From: Alteraurantiacibacter buctensis
Lineage (GTDB): Bacteria; Pseudomonadota; Alphaproteobacteria; Sphingomonadales; Sphingomonadaceae
NCBI RefSeq assembly: GCF_009827655.1
Contig: NZ_WTYV01000004.1
Location: forward strand, 274,199 to 338,198
Length of the DNA stretch: 64,000 bases
Direction of reading: 5' to 3'
Below are positions 17,978 to 27,588 of this stretch, piece after piece (within the stretch, counting starts at the first letter, position 1; the number at the start of each line of letters is the position of its first letter). The notes below the pieces were generated by a model that saw only the letters and a program-made list of their open reading frames with translations, did no database searches and had not been told where the DNA came from. The translations under genes were made by a program, and so were the position numbers.

Positions 17978-18643
17978 ATGCGGCTGCTCGGCTGGACAGC
18001 CCCCGGCGGCAGCACCGAACTGGTGGTCGCCCACGGCCCGGCCGATGCCGCGCAGCGCCTGCTGGTCCTGCCAGCCTGGTTCGACGAAGCGAATAAGACG
18101 CGGCACTTCACGCAAGCCGTGATGCGGCACCTGGCCGATGCGGGCGTGGCCAGCGTGCTGCCCGACCTGCCGGGCTGCAACGAAAGCCTGGCCCCGTTCG
18201 AAAGCCAATCGATGGCCACGTGGCGGGCCGCCGCCCAGTCGTCCGCTGAACAGCTTGGAGCGACGCACGTTCTTGCCATGCGCGCAGCGGTGGCCATTGC
18301 ACCTTCGCTGCCGGGCTGGGCCTATGCTCCCGTCGCCGGCAAAAGCGTTCTGCGCGGCCTGCTGCGGGCACGGGTGCTGTCCGCCCGGGAGGCGGGCAGG
18401 CAGGAGACGAGCGAGGCCCTGCTTGCCAGTGGTCTCGCCAACGGGCTGGACCTGGCCGGTTACCGCCTGGGGGCGCAAATGGTGGCTGACCTGGCCGACG
18501 GCGAACTGGCGCCATCCACTTTCACCATCATCGCGCAAAATGAGATCGGCGGTGCGGGCCTGTGGCTGCGCGCCGAGCCTGACCACGATGCCGCGCAAGC
18601 GGAAACCCTCGCTGCGCTGGTTGCCGGGAGGCTTTCGACATGA
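17978..18643 (+). CDS. Hydrolase 2, exosortase A system-associated
   Basis: A 221-residue alpha/beta-hydrolase-like protein matching TIGR03101 by size and position. Core strands are visible (RLLVLPAWFDEANKTRHF and VASVLPDLPGCNES). No clear G-x-S-x-G nucleophile elbow is present; the expected place reads HVLAMRAAVAIAP, so it may be catalytically altered or non-enzymatic. It could act with hydrolase 1 as a pair, since the two genes overlap by 4 bp (ATGA). The start at 17978 is the first ATG after the ACP stop. Confidence 0.85.
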   Translation: MRLLGWTAPGGSTELVVAHGPADAAQRLLVLPAWFDEANKTRHFTQAVMRHLADAGVASVLPDLPGCNESLAPFESQSMATWRAAAQSSAEQLGATHVLAMRAAVAIAPSLPGWAYAPVAGKSVLRGLLRARVLSAREAGRQETSEALLASGLANGLDLAGYRLGAQMVADLADGELAPSTFTIIAQNEIGGAGLWLRAEPDHDAAQAETLAALVAGRLST

Positions 18644-19437
18644 CCCGGCGGCACCTGACGTTCCATTGCGAGGGCGACATTCTTGCTGCCACGCTGGACG
18701 AAGCTTCCGGCACGGACGGCCTGCTCATTGTCAGCGGCGGCAACGAAACCCGCGCCGGGGCCTTTTCAGGCCAATCGCACCTGGCTGCGCGGATCGCGGC
18801 AAAGGGCTATCCCGTGCTGCGTTTTGACCGGCGCGGGGTAGGCGACAGCAGCGGCCAGAACCGCGGCTTTCGCGAGAGCCGCGAGGACATTCTTGCCGCC
18901 CTCGCCGCCTTTCGCGATCAGTGTCCGAACGTCAGCCGGATCGTCGCCTTCGGCAACTGTGACGCGGCAAGCGCCCTGATGCTGATGCGCGGTGACGGGT
19001 GCGATGCGCTGGTGCTATCGAACCCCTGGACCTTCGAGGACGAGGCGGATGACGCGTATGCCCTGCCCCCGCCGGAGGCGATTCGGGCGCGCTATTGGGC
19101 GAAGCTGCGCAATCCTGCGGAATGGCTTCGGTTGCTGCGGGGCCAGGTCAACCTGTCCCGTCTGCGGCAGGGGCTTGGCGCGGCTGCTGCCCGCTCCGCC
19201 GGGCCGACCGGGTTGGCGCAGGAAATGGCCAAGGGCCTTGATGGGGCGACAAAGCCCTATGCCATCCTGATTGCCGGAAATGACCGCACCGGCCTGGCGT
19301 TCGACCGGTTCTGGACCACCCACGGGAACCTGCAGCAAGGCCCCGTTTACCGCTGCCCGGGCGCCAGCCACGCCTATCTCGAGCCGCACGCGGCCGAATG
19401 GCTTGAGGCGCAGGTGATGGCGATGCTGCAGGGCTGA
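18640..19437 (+). CDS. Hydrolase 1, exosortase A system-associated
   Basis: A 265-residue alpha/beta hydrolase resembling TIGR03100. LRFDRRGVGDSSG is the conserved strand/turn, and the nucleophile elbow reads FGNCDAAS, with Cys where most hydrolases have Ser. The C-terminal His is in PGASHAYLE. It could release the product from the ACP or trim acyl groups; the substrate is unknown. Last gene of the rightward half-operon; the convergent RNA methyltransferase ends 13 bp away. Confidence 0.9.
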   Translation: MTRRHLTFHCEGDILAATLDEASGTDGLLIVSGGNETRAGAFSGQSHLAARIAAKGYPVLRFDRRGVGDSSGQNRGFRESREDILAALAAFRDQCPNVSRIVAFGNCDAASALMLMRGDGCDALVLSNPWTFEDEADDAYALPPPEAIRARYWAKLRNPAEWLRLLRGQVNLSRLRQGLGAAAARSAGPTGLAQEMAKGLDGATKPYAILIAGNDRTGLAFDRFWTTHGNLQQGPVYRCPGASHAYLEPHAAEWLEAQVMAMLQG

Positions 19438-19450
19438 CCCGGAAGCAGCC

Positions 19451-20647
19451 CTACCTGACGAACAGGCTCGCCAGCTCGACATGGGTTGACCAGCGGAACT
19501 GGCCCACGGGCCTCAGGTCCGCCAGGCGGTAGCCACGCTCCGCCAGCAGGGCGCAGTCACGCGCCCAGCTTGACGGGTTGCAACTGACATAGGCGATGCG
19601 CGGTACCTGGCTTTGCGCCAGTTGCTCCACCTGGCTGCGCGTCCCGGCACGCGGCGGATCCAGGACCACCAGGTCGAACCGCGCCAGCTCGTCTGGTCGC
19701 AGGGGATTGCGGAACAGGTCGCGATGCACGGCCTCCACCGGCGCGCGGGCCCGTAGCGCGGCGGCCTTGCAGGCCAGCACGGCATCGCGCCCCGCCTCTG
19801 CCGCCAGCACCTGCGCGGGTCCGGCCAGTGCGAAGGCGAAGGTGCCAAGCCCGCTGAACAGGTCGGCTACCTGCCCTGCCCCGCCCAGCCACTCGCGCAC
19901 GGCGCCAACCAGCGCCTGCTCGCCATCGGGGGTGGCCTGCAGGAACGCCCCCGGTGGCAGCGGCACCGGCACATTGCCCAGGGTGATGGTCACCGGCTCC
20001 GGCTCCCAGAAGGCTTCCGGTCCGAAGCCCTGGTCCAGCATCAGGCGCGCCAGCTTCTGGTCACGGCAGAAGTCAAGCAGGCTCTCGACCTGGTGCAACC
20101 CTTCCACCTTGATGTTGCGGATGGCGCAATCGATGCCCTGGTCGGCCAGCGTCAGGTCAATCTGCGCGGCATACCTGTCGCGCCGCTGGCTGAGCCAGGC
20201 GCGCATCGGTTCGACCAGCGCGAACAGTTCCGGGGCCAGCACGTGGCATTCCCTGATGTCGACCAGGCGGTGGGATCCGCCCTCGCTGAAGCCGACGACG
20301 GCGCGCGCCCCGCCGTTCACCGCGTGCAGCGTGGCCCGCCGGCGACTGCGCGGCGGAGAGAGATGGACGGGAGCCACCGTTTCCGGCTCCAGCCCCTGCG
20401 ATCGGGCGGCGTGGACCACGCGCCCGGTTACGAAATCTGCCAGCGCATCTTCGTCGCAATGCTGGAGCTGGCAGCCCCCGCAACGGCCAAAATGGCGGCA
20501 CGGCGGAACGACGCGGTGCGGGCCCGGTTGCGTGGTACCATCGGCCAGCACCAGGTCACCCGGCGCGGAAAGAGGAACATGACGACCGCTCGCCGTCACC
20601 CCGTCACCCTTGGCGGCGAGGCGGATCACCTCTTCGGGTTCGCTCAC
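19451..20647 (-). CDS. 23S rRNA (uracil-5)-methyltransferase RlmD-like (TrmA family)
   Basis: A 398-residue SAM-dependent RNA m5U methyltransferase. Fe-S ligands C50, C56 and C59 lie in CRHFGRCGGC. The SAM-binding domain has DLFSGLGTFAFAL, a DPPRAGT segment, and the catalytic Cys is C356 in YVSCNPSSWARD. The N-terminal TRAM-like part is short. RlmD/RlmC/TrmA cannot be told apart safely by eye. The GTG start overlaps the stop of the downstream nnr gene by 4 bp, suggesting a leftward operon start here. Confidence 0.88.
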   Translation of the reverse strand: MSEPEEVIRLAAKGDGVTASGRHVPLSAPGDLVLADGTTQPGPHRVVPPCRHFGRCGGCQLQHCDEDALADFVTGRVVHAARSQGLEPETVAPVHLSPPRSRRRATLHAVNGGARAVVGFSEGGSHRLVDIRECHVLAPELFALVEPMRAWLSQRRDRYAAQIDLTLADQGIDCAIRNIKVEGLHQVESLLDFCRDQKLARLMLDQGFGPEAFWEPEPVTITLGNVPVPLPPGAFLQATPDGEQALVGAVREWLGGAGQVADLFSGLGTFAFALAGPAQVLAAEAGRDAVLACKAAALRARAPVEAVHRDLFRNPLRPDELARFDLVVLDPPRAGTRSQVEQLAQSQVPRIAYVSCNPSSWARDCALLAERGYRLADLRPVGQFRWSTHVELASLFVR

Positions 20648-22032
20648 AATAATACCCCGTAAGCGTCTGGAATATGGTCAAGCAGATCACCGGCAGAGAA
20701 AGCAGGCCCGGCCAGGCGCGCAGCCTCGCGGTGCAGCCAGCAGCCTTCCAGCGCAATGCCCAGCGGGCTGTCCATTCCCACGGCCAAGCGGCTGGCAATC
20801 AGGCCCGCCAGGACATCCCCCGTGCCTGCCGTGCTCAGCCAGGCCGAGGCCGGGGGCATGACCACCACCGGCGTTCCCGGCGCGCCCAGCATCGTATCGG
20901 GGCCCTTGGCAACCACCACCGCCTCCAGCGCTTCGGCCAGGTCGCTCACCTGTTCCACCCGGTCCAGCCCCACGCTGCCGAAGGTGTGGCCCAGCGCGTC
21001 CAGTTCGCCTGCGTGCGGGGTGACGATCAGCGGGCTGAGGCGGCCTTCCAGCATGTCCGCCGTCAGCAGGTGCAGTGCATCGGCATCGCACACGGTAGGC
21101 AGGTCGCAGCCGAGCACGAAGGCCAGGCGCGCCCGGGCCTCCTCGCTGCGACCTAGGCCGGGGCCCACCAGCAGGGCGGCGATGCGCTCGTCGGCCAGCA
21201 GCTCGTCCAGCCCGTCATGCACCACCACAAGGTCGGGCGGGACAAGGCCGGGTTCGGCCCCGGCATAAAGCTTCACATAGCCGGCTCCGCCGCGCATGGC
21301 GGCGCTGGCGGCCAGCACGCCCGCCCCCGGCATCTCTCCGCCAACCACGGCCAGCAGGCCGCGGCTGTACTTGTGGGCATCGGCCTCGGGCGGCGACAGG
21401 ACCGGCCGTTCGGCCAGTTGCGCCGCGTCCCAGTCGAAAGCCACGCCGATATCCACCAGGCGCCGCTCGCCCATCAATTGCATCGCGGGCATCATCCAGT
21501 GGGCGAACTTCCACGCGCCCAGGGCAATAGTCAGGTCATAGATCGGCAGGGTGTCGTTCAGCACCTCGCCGCTGTCGCAGTCGATGCCGCTGGGCACGTC
21601 TACCGCCACGCACAGGTCATGCGCGGCGGCCAGTTCGCACAGGCGGGTTTCCAGCACCTGGTCCAGCGCGCGGGCAAGGCCGCTGCCGAACAGGCAATCG
21701 ACGAACACGCCACCCTTTGCCGTTTCCACCGGCTCCCCGCCCCAGGCTTCACGCGCCGCGCGGGCGGCAGGCGTCTTGGGCGAGAACGGCGCGATGACCC
21801 GAACCGTCAGGCCACGCGCCGCCAGCACGCGGGCGATCACATAGCCATCGCCGCCGTTGTTGCCGGGGCCGCACAGGATGGTGACGGCTCGCCCGGCCGC
21901 TACGCGCCAGATCCAGTCCGCCGCACCGGCACCGGCGCGCTCCATCAGGGTCGAGACCGTCTCGCCCGCGTCGACCAGCGCCTGTTCGGCTGCCTGCATC
22001 TGGCTGACGGTGAGGATCTGGTTACTCGCCAT
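20644..22032 (-). CDS. nnr: Bifunctional NAD(P)H-hydrate epimerase / ADP-dependent dehydratase
   Basis: A 462-residue NAD(P)HX repair enzyme. The N-terminal YjeF epimerase domain (about 1-205) shows ILCGPGNNGGDGYV and VDVPSGIDCDSGEV. The C-terminal ribokinase-like dehydratase domain has HKYSRGLLAVVGG, VTPHAGELDALG and STAGTGDVLAGLIASRL. Together they restore hydrated NAD(P)H. The start at 22032 (MASNQIL) overlaps the small lipoprotein gene by 11 bp and is preferred to a longer extension. Confidence 0.93.
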   Translation of the reverse strand: MASNQILTVSQMQAAEQALVDAGETVSTLMERAGAGAADWIWRVAAGRAVTILCGPGNNGGDGYVIARVLAARGLTVRVIAPFSPKTPAARAAREAWGGEPVETAKGGVFVDCLFGSGLARALDQVLETRLCELAAAHDLCVAVDVPSGIDCDSGEVLNDTLPIYDLTIALGAWKFAHWMMPAMQLMGERRLVDIGVAFDWDAAQLAERPVLSPPEADAHKYSRGLLAVVGGEMPGAGVLAASAAMRGGAGYVKLYAGAEPGLVPPDLVVVHDGLDELLADERIAALLVGPGLGRSEEARARLAFVLGCDLPTVCDADALHLLTADMLEGRLSPLIVTPHAGELDALGHTFGSVGLDRVEQVSDLAEALEAVVVAKGPDTMLGAPGTPVVVMPPASAWLSTAGTGDVLAGLIASRLAVGMDSPLGIALEGCWLHREAARLAGPAFSAGDLLDHIPDAYGVLL

Positions 22033-22396
22033 CGGTGTCCTGACCCTCACCCGCCAGCAGCGCACGCGGGATGCGATAGCGGTCCTGCCCCAAGGTTACG
22101 GCAAGCAGGCCCTGCTCTTCGCTCACCACGGCCTGATCGGCCCCGTCGGCAGCGATCAGGCCGCCGCTGGGCAGCACCACCAAGCGGCGGAACCCGCCGT
22201 CGGTATGATGGATGACGAAGACATCGCCCCCGCCCTCGTGCACCTGCTCAACCACGCATTCGTCGACAAAGTCTGCCGCCCCGGCCACGGCGCAAGCCAC
22301 GTTGCTGCCTTCGGGCACCGGTGCGCCCTCGCCGCCGGAGCAGGCCGCGGCCAGCCCCGCCAGCAGCGCGGCGATCAGCGGGCGGCTGTCAGCCAC
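22022..22396 (-). CDS. Small putative lipoprotein
   Basis: A 124-residue protein with a lipoprotein signal: a short charged start, the hydrophobic stretch [16 protein letters not shown] and Cys in the lipobox AAAC. The mature part is acidic with no recognised domain; it holds two further cysteines (ACAVAG, DECVVE) that could form a disulphide. The GTG start overlaps the end of ilvD by 8 bp and the stop overlaps nnr by 11 bp, so it is locked into that operon. Function unknown. Confidence 0.8.
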   Translation of the reverse strand: MADSRPLIAALLAGLAAACSGGEGAPVPEGSNVACAVAGAADFVDECVVEQVHEGGGDVFVIHHTDGGFRRLVVLPSGGLIAADGADQAVVSEEQGLLAVTLGQDRYRIPRALLAGEGQDTDGE

Positions 22397-24236
22397 GCTT
22401 CAACTGCGACACATCGCGCACTGCGCCGCGGGCGGCACTGGTGGTCATCGCGGCATAGGCCTGCAGCGCGGCCGAGACCTTGCGCGGCCGTTCCTTGGCC
22501 GGGTGCCAGCCGGCGGCATCCTGCGCGGCGCGGCGGGTGGCCAGCTCCTCGTCGGACACCAGCAGGTTGATGGTGCGGTTGGGGATGTCGATGGCGATCA
22601 TGTCACCGTCCTGCACCAGCCCGATTTCGCCGCCTTCCGCCGCTTCGGGGCTGGCATGGCCGATAGACAGGCCGCTGGTGCCGCCGGAGAAGCGCCCGTC
22701 GGTCAGCAGGGCGCAGGCCTTGCCCAACCCTTTCGACTTCAGGTAGCTGGTTGGATAGAGCATTTCCTGCATGCCGGGGCCGCCCTTGGGCCCTTCGTAA
22801 CGGATCACCACCACGTCACCCGCCACCACCTGGTCGGTCAGGATCGCGGCCACGGCGGCATCCTGGCTTTCATAGACCTTGGCCGGACCGGTGAACCTCA
22901 GGATGCTTTCATCCACGCCGGCGGTCTTCACGATGCAGCCATCGCGGGCGATGTTGCCGAACAGCACGGCCAGCCCGCCGTCCTGCGAAAAGGCGTGTTC
23001 CTTGCTGCGGATCACGCCGTTCTGCCGGTCCATGTCCAGTTCGGCCCAACGGCGGTTCTGGCTGAAGGCTACTTGCGTGGGCACCCCGCCCGGCGCGGCC
23101 TTGTAGAATTCCTGCACCTTGGGATTGTTGGTCAGGCGGATGTCCCAATCGGCAATGGCATCGCCCAGCGTGGGACTGTGCACCGTGGGCAGCGCGGTGT
23201 GCAGCAGGCCCGCGCGATCGAGCTCGCCAAGGATTGCCATGATGCCACCGGCGCGGTGGACGTCTTCCATGTGCACGTCGTTCTTGGCCGGGGCCACCTT
23301 GGACAGGCACGGCACCTGGCGGCTCAGCCGGTCGATGTCCTGCATGGTGAAGTCCACGCCCGCCTCGTGCGCGGCGGCCAGCAGGTGAAGCACGGTGTTG
23401 GACGAACCGCCCATGGCGATGTCCAGGCTCATCGCGTTCTCGAAGGCCTCGAAGCTGGCGATCTGGCGGGGGAGCACGCTCTCGTCGTCCTCCTCGTAAT
23501 AGCGCTTGGCCAGGGTGACGACCAGGCGGCCTGCCCGCTCGAACAGGCCCTTGCGGTCGGCATGGGTGGCAAGCTGGCTGCCGTTGCCGGGCAGGGAGAG
23601 ACCCAGCGCCTCGGTCAGGCAGTTCATCGAATTGGCGGTGAACATGCCGCTGCACGATCCGCAGGTGGGGCAGGCGCTGCGCTCGATGGCGGTCACCTGC
23701 TCGTCGGTATAACTGTCGTCGGCGGCGGCAACCATCGCGTCGATCAGGTCCAGCGCGTGCTCCTTGCCATCGATCACCACCTTGCCCGCTTCCATCGGTC
23801 CGCCGGACACGAAGACGACGGGGATGTTGATCCGCATGGCAGCCATCAGCATGCCCGGCGTGATCTTGTCGCAGTTGGAGATGCACACCATGGCATCGGC
23901 GCAATGGGCGTTGACCATGTATTCCACGCTGTCGGCGATCAGGTCACGGCTGGGCAGCGAATAGAGCATCCCGTCGTGGCCCATGGCGATGCCATCATCC
24001 ACCGCGATGGTGTTGAATTCCTTGGCCACGCCGCCGGCGGCCTCCACCTCGCGCGCGACCAGCTGGCCCAGGTCCTTCAGATGCACATGGCCCGGCACGA
24101 ACTGGGTGAAGCTGTTGACGATGGCGATGATCGGTTTGCCGAAATCCTCGTCCTTCATGCCGGTCGCGCGCCACAGGCCGCGGGCACCGGCCATGTTGCG
24201 GCCGTGGGTGGTGGTACGGGAACGATAGGCAGGCAT
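22389..24236 (-). CDS. ilvD: Dihydroxy-acid dehydratase
   Basis: A 615-residue Fe-S dehydratase of branched-chain amino acid synthesis, converting 2,3-dihydroxy-acids to 2-oxo-acids. It starts [20 protein letters not shown]. Fe-S cluster cysteines lie in [12 protein letters not shown] and [19 protein letters not shown], and the Mg/substrate motif [12 protein letters not shown] is present. The start at 24236 has AAGGAG eight bases upstream. It leads a leftward run (ilvD, lipoprotein, nnr, RNA methyltransferase) linked by overlaps. No leader peptide or attenuator is evident in the 81 bp upstream. Confidence 0.97.
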   Translation of the reverse strand: MPAYRSRTTTHGRNMAGARGLWRATGMKDEDFGKPIIAIVNSFTQFVPGHVHLKDLGQLVAREVEAAGGVAKEFNTIAVDDGIAMGHDGMLYSLPSRDLIADSVEYMVNAHCADAMVCISNCDKITPGMLMAAMRINIPVVFVSGGPMEAGKVVIDGKEHALDLIDAMVAAADDSYTDEQVTAIERSACPTCGSCSGMFTANSMNCLTEALGLSLPGNGSQLATHADRKGLFERAGRLVVTLAKRYYEEDDESVLPRQIASFEAFENAMSLDIAMGGSSNTVLHLLAAAHEAGVDFTMQDIDRLSRQVPCLSKVAPAKNDVHMEDVHRAGGIMAILGELDRAGLLHTALPTVHSPTLGDAIADWDIRLTNNPKVQEFYKAAPGGVPTQVAFSQNRRWAELDMDRQNGVIRSKEHAFSQDGGLAVLFGNIARDGCIVKTAGVDESILRFTGPAKVYESQDAAVAAILTDQVVAGDVVVIRYEGPKGGPGMQEMLYPTSYLKSKGLGKACALLTDGRFSGGTSGLSIGHASPEAAEGGEIGLVQDGDMIAIDIPNRTINLLVSDEELATRRAAQDAAGWHPAKERPRKVSAALQAYAAMTTSAARGAVRDVSQLKRG

Positions 24237-24317
24237 GGGTATACTCCTTGGCCGCATGCTCTTGCGACTGTGGCGGCAGGAATCAAGCGGTTTGCGGTTG
24301 GGCCGCCCGAAGTGCGG

Positions 24318-25046
24318 CTATTCCAGTTCCCGAACGGCCTGGCGGGCGATCTGCACCAGCATCCGCGCCAGCCCCGGCTGCCAGCTTTCCCGCCCGGCCA
24401 TGTCCTGCCGCAGTTCGATGCCCACGTAGGGGCGGCCAAACGACTCGCAGTGGCGGTTCATCGTCGCATTCAGGAGGACGCCCGAATAGGGTTCCTGGTC
24501 ACCCACCACCAACCCTTCCATTTCCAGTTGCCGGATGGCGACGCGGGCGGCGCGGTCATCCTGATTGTACAGCACGCCGACCTGCCATGGGCGCGGCTTC
24601 TCGCAGGTGGCGAGCGCGGGGGTGAAGCTGTGCAGCGAGACGACCAGTGCGGGGTTCGCCTCCTCCAGCAGCGCTGCCAGCGCTGTGTGGTACGGATCGA
24701 AGTAGCGGGCGATGCGGGCTTCGCGGTCTTCAGGCGACAGATCGTTGCCGGGTATGGCGTGGCCGTCACTGGCCAAGGGGACCACGCCTGCGCTGTCGCG
24801 ATCGCGGTTGAAGTCGCACACAAGGCGACTGACGTTGCCCTGAAAGGTGGCGACGCCCTCCACTTCGGCCATGATCTGGCCGATGGGATCCACGCCGATA
24901 TCGATAGCCACGTGCTGGGTCAGCAAGGCGGGATCGACGCCGAGGTCGATGTCATCCGGCACGCGGTTGCTGGCGTGGTCGGAGACGACAAGAATGCCGC
25001 CGGGAACTGGTGTGCCGATCAGGCGGAAGGCTTCGCTTGTAGTCAA
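24318..25046 (-). CDS. N-formylglutamate amidohydrolase
   Basis: About 242 residues of the N-formylglutamate deformylase family (histidine degradation or formyl-amino-acid hydrolysis). Motifs are VVSDHASNRVP, HVAIDIGVD, NVSRLVCDFNRDRDS and VVSLHSFTP, with metal-binding His/Asp residues in place, and YVGIELRQDM near the end. The TTG at 25046 overlaps the ispE stop (TTGA) and is taken as the start; GTG at 25070 and a longer form to 25097 are alternatives. No other histidine-catabolism genes lie nearby. Confidence 0.88.
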   Translation of the reverse strand: MTTSEAFRLIGTPVPGGILVVSDHASNRVPDDIDLGVDPALLTQHVAIDIGVDPIGQIMAEVEGVATFQGNVSRLVCDFNRDRDSAGVVPLASDGHAIPGNDLSPEDREARIARYFDPYHTALAALLEEANPALVVSLHSFTPALATCEKPRPWQVGVLYNQDDRAARVAIRQLEMEGLVVGDQEPYSGVLLNATMNRHCESFGRPYVGIELRQDMAGRESWQPGLARMLVQIARQAVRELE

Positions 25047-25849
25047 CGAAGCTTTCCCGAAAGTTGCCACCAATTGGGCTTCCACCCTGCCAGCCATCGC
25101 GCCACTTTATCCCGCAACTCGGTTGTTTCGTAGAGTGCAAAACACGTGGTGCCCGAACCTGACATGCGGGTCAACCAAGGCTCGGTGGCGTCGAACGCTC
25201 CCAGCACGTCGGCAACCTGCGGACAAATCGCGATTGCAGCCTTTTCCAGATCATTCCTCCCCGCCAGCGCGATTTCGCGCGCGGTGCCTTCCGGCATTGG
25301 GCCGCGATCCAGCCCGTCCCATGCATTGAATACCGGGCCAGTGCTGAGCGGCACGCGCGGGTTGACCAGCAGGACCGGGGTTCCAGCGAGATCGTTTTCC
25401 ACCGGCTCGAGTTCAGTCCCCGTCCCGCGCCCAATGCAGGTAAGGCTCTCCACACAGGCAGGCACATCCGCCCCCAGCCGCGCGGCCTTGTCGCGCCAGT
25501 TATCGGGCAGGCCATAGCTGTCGCGAACCATGCGAAACACCGCGCCAGCATCGGCCGAACCACCGCCCAGCCCCGCCGCGACGGGCAGGTTCTTCTCCAG
25601 CGTCACCGCCAGCCCTTGCGCGCGCGGCAGAGTGTTCAGCGCCTTGGCAACAAGGTTGTCGAACGGGTTGTCCAACCCGCCAGCAAATTCGCCCACCACC
25701 GCCACGCTGTCCTGAGCGGCCGGGTGCGCCACCAGCATGTCGCCTGCATCGACGAAGGCGAACAGCGTCTCCAGCTCGTGATAGCCGTCATCCCGCCGCC
25801 GCCGCACATGCAGGGCAAGGTTGATCTTGGCGTAGGCGGTTTCCTTCAC
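25043..25849 (-). CDS. ispE: 4-diphosphocytidyl-2-C-methyl-D-erythritol kinase
   Basis: A 268-residue GHMP kinase of the MEP isoprenoid pathway. It starts with ETAYAKINLALHV, the expected N-terminus, and has the ATP loop LPVAAGLGGGSADAGAVFRM and the C-terminal MSGSGTTCFALYE. It is slightly shorter than typical (about 280-300) but complete. The start is GTG at 25849, 10 bp after the EtfQO stop. Its stop overlaps the next gene's start by 4 bp. Confidence 0.95.
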   Translation of the reverse strand: MKETAYAKINLALHVRRRRDDGYHELETLFAFVDAGDMLVAHPAAQDSVAVVGEFAGGLDNPFDNLVAKALNTLPRAQGLAVTLEKNLPVAAGLGGGSADAGAVFRMVRDSYGLPDNWRDKAARLGADVPACVESLTCIGRGTGTELEPVENDLAGTPVLLVNPRVPLSTGPVFNAWDGLDRGPMPEGTAREIALAGRNDLEKAAIAICPQVADVLGAFDATEPWLTRMSGSGTTCFALYETTELRDKVARWLAGWKPNWWQLSGKLR

Positions 25850-25859
25850 CGGTCGGCCA

Positions 25860-27503
25860 TCACATGTTCGGATAGGTCGGCCCGCCGCCGCCCTCGGGCG
25901 TCACCCAGGTGATGTTCTCGTTCGGGTCCTTGATGTCGCAGGTCTTGCAGTGGACGCAGTTCTGCGCGTTGATCTGGTAGCGCGGCTGACCTTCCTCCAC
26001 CCCCAGCCACTCGTAGACCCCTGCCGGGCAATAACGGGTGGAGGGGCCGCCATAGACGCCCAGTTCGCTAACCTTTTGCAGTTCCATGTCCGCCACCTTC
26101 AGGTGGCACGGCTGGTCCTCAACATGGTTGGTGCCGCTGACGAACACCGAGGACAGGCGATCAAAGCTGATCTTGCCGTCGGGCTTGGGGTACTTGATCG
26201 GCTGGTACAGGTCCGCGCGGCCCAGCGTCTCGCTGTCCTTGTGGTGGCCCAGGGTGAACGGCAGGCCGATCTTCAGCGTGCGCATCCACATGTCCACGCC
26301 CGCCAGCGCCGTGCCCAGCCCTTCGCCGAACTTGGCCACGAACGGCTGCGCGTTGCGGACGGCCTTCAGTTCATCGGCAATCCAGCTTGAACGCACGGCA
26401 TCGTCATAATCGGCCAGCGAATCGTTGGAACGGCCCGCAGCCAGCGCCGCCGCAATGCTTTCCGCCGCCAGCATCCCGCTCTTCATCGCGGTGTGGCTGC
26501 CCTTGATGCGCGGCACGTTGACGAAACCCGCCGCGCAGCCGACCAGCGCAGCCCCGGGGAAGGCCAGCTTCGGCACGCTTTGCCAGCCGCCTTCGTTGAT
26601 CGCCCGCGCGCCATAGGCCACGCGCCGTCCGCCTTCCAGCACTTCGCGGATCGCCGGGTGCTGCTTCCAGCGCTGGAATTCCTCGAAGGGGTAGACCCAA
26701 GGGTTGGCGTAATCGAGCGCGGTGACGAAACCCAGCGCCACCTGCCCGCCTTCCTGGTGGTAAAGGAACCCGCCGCCCCAGGTGTCGCTTTCCGACAGGG
26801 GCCAGCCTTGGGTGTGGATCACCTTGCCGGGTTCGTGCTTCGAAGGCTCGATATCCCACAGTTCCTTGATGCCCAGGCCATAGACCTGTGGCTCGCACTC
26901 CGCCTCAAGGTCGAAGCGGGCCTTCATCTGCCTGGTCAGGTGGCCGCGCGCGCCTTCGGCAAACAGGGTGTACTTCGCGTGCAGTTCCATGCCCGGCTGG
27001 TAATCGGGCTTGTGGCTGCCATCGTGCGCCACGCCCATGTCCTGCGTGGCCACGCCCATCACGTTGCCGGCCTCGTCAAACAGCACCTCGCTGGCGGGGA
27101 AGCCGGGGAACACCTGCACGCCCAATGCCTCGGCCTGTTCGGCCAGCCAGCGGGTGAGGTTGCCCAGCGAGCCGGTGTAATTGCCCTTGTTGCTCATCAG
27201 CGGCGGCAGGGCCAGGTGCGGCATCTCCCACTTGCCGGTGCGGCTCAGCACCCAGTGGAGGTTCTCGGTAACGGGCGTTTTCGCCAGCGAGCAGGTAGCG
27301 CGCCAATCGGGCAGCAGTTCGTCCAGCGCGCGCGGATCGACCACCGCACCGGACAGGATGTGGGCACCGATCTCGGCGCCCTTTTCCAGCACGACCACCT
27401 CAAGATCGGCGTTAAGCTGCTTCAGGCGGATCGCGGCTGCCAGCCCGGCGGGGCCGCCGCCAACGATGACCACGTCAACCGGCATGGATTCCCGTTCGCT
27501 CAT
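25860..27503 (-). CDS. Electron transfer flavoprotein-ubiquinone oxidoreductase
   Basis: A 547-residue EtfQO that passes electrons from ETF to ubiquinone at the inner membrane. The FAD-binding motif VVIVGGGPAGLAAAIRLK is at residues 10-27. The 4Fe-4S ligands are near the C-terminus in CPAGVYEW and QNCVHCKTCDIKDPNENI, followed by WVTPEGGGGPTYPNM. MSERESMPVDV at 27503 is chosen as start; the upstream extension has no family character. It diverges from the gene at 27589, leaving an 85-bp shared promoter region. Confidence 0.96.
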   Translation of the reverse strand: MSERESMPVDVVIVGGGPAGLAAAIRLKQLNADLEVVVLEKGAEIGAHILSGAVVDPRALDELLPDWRATCSLAKTPVTENLHWVLSRTGKWEMPHLALPPLMSNKGNYTGSLGNLTRWLAEQAEALGVQVFPGFPASEVLFDEAGNVMGVATQDMGVAHDGSHKPDYQPGMELHAKYTLFAEGARGHLTRQMKARFDLEAECEPQVYGLGIKELWDIEPSKHEPGKVIHTQGWPLSESDTWGGGFLYHQEGGQVALGFVTALDYANPWVYPFEEFQRWKQHPAIREVLEGGRRVAYGARAINEGGWQSVPKLAFPGAALVGCAAGFVNVPRIKGSHTAMKSGMLAAESIAAALAAGRSNDSLADYDDAVRSSWIADELKAVRNAQPFVAKFGEGLGTALAGVDMWMRTLKIGLPFTLGHHKDSETLGRADLYQPIKYPKPDGKISFDRLSSVFVSGTNHVEDQPCHLKVADMELQKVSELGVYGGPSTRYCPAGVYEWLGVEEGQPRYQINAQNCVHCKTCDIKDPNENITWVTPEGGGGPTYPNM

Positions 27504-27588
27504 GCCTTCGTCTTTCCTGCTATCCGGATCATGCCAAAGCACTTGATCGCTGGCCGCCAGCAGGTCAAGACCGCAGCCCGCACCGCCG

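Noticed and set aside
22212..25133. 973-codon rightward reading frame opposite ilvD and the amidohydrolase
   Set aside because: Mirror-image frame of two certain genes (ilvD, N-formylglutamate amidohydrolase); composition is that of antisense translation.
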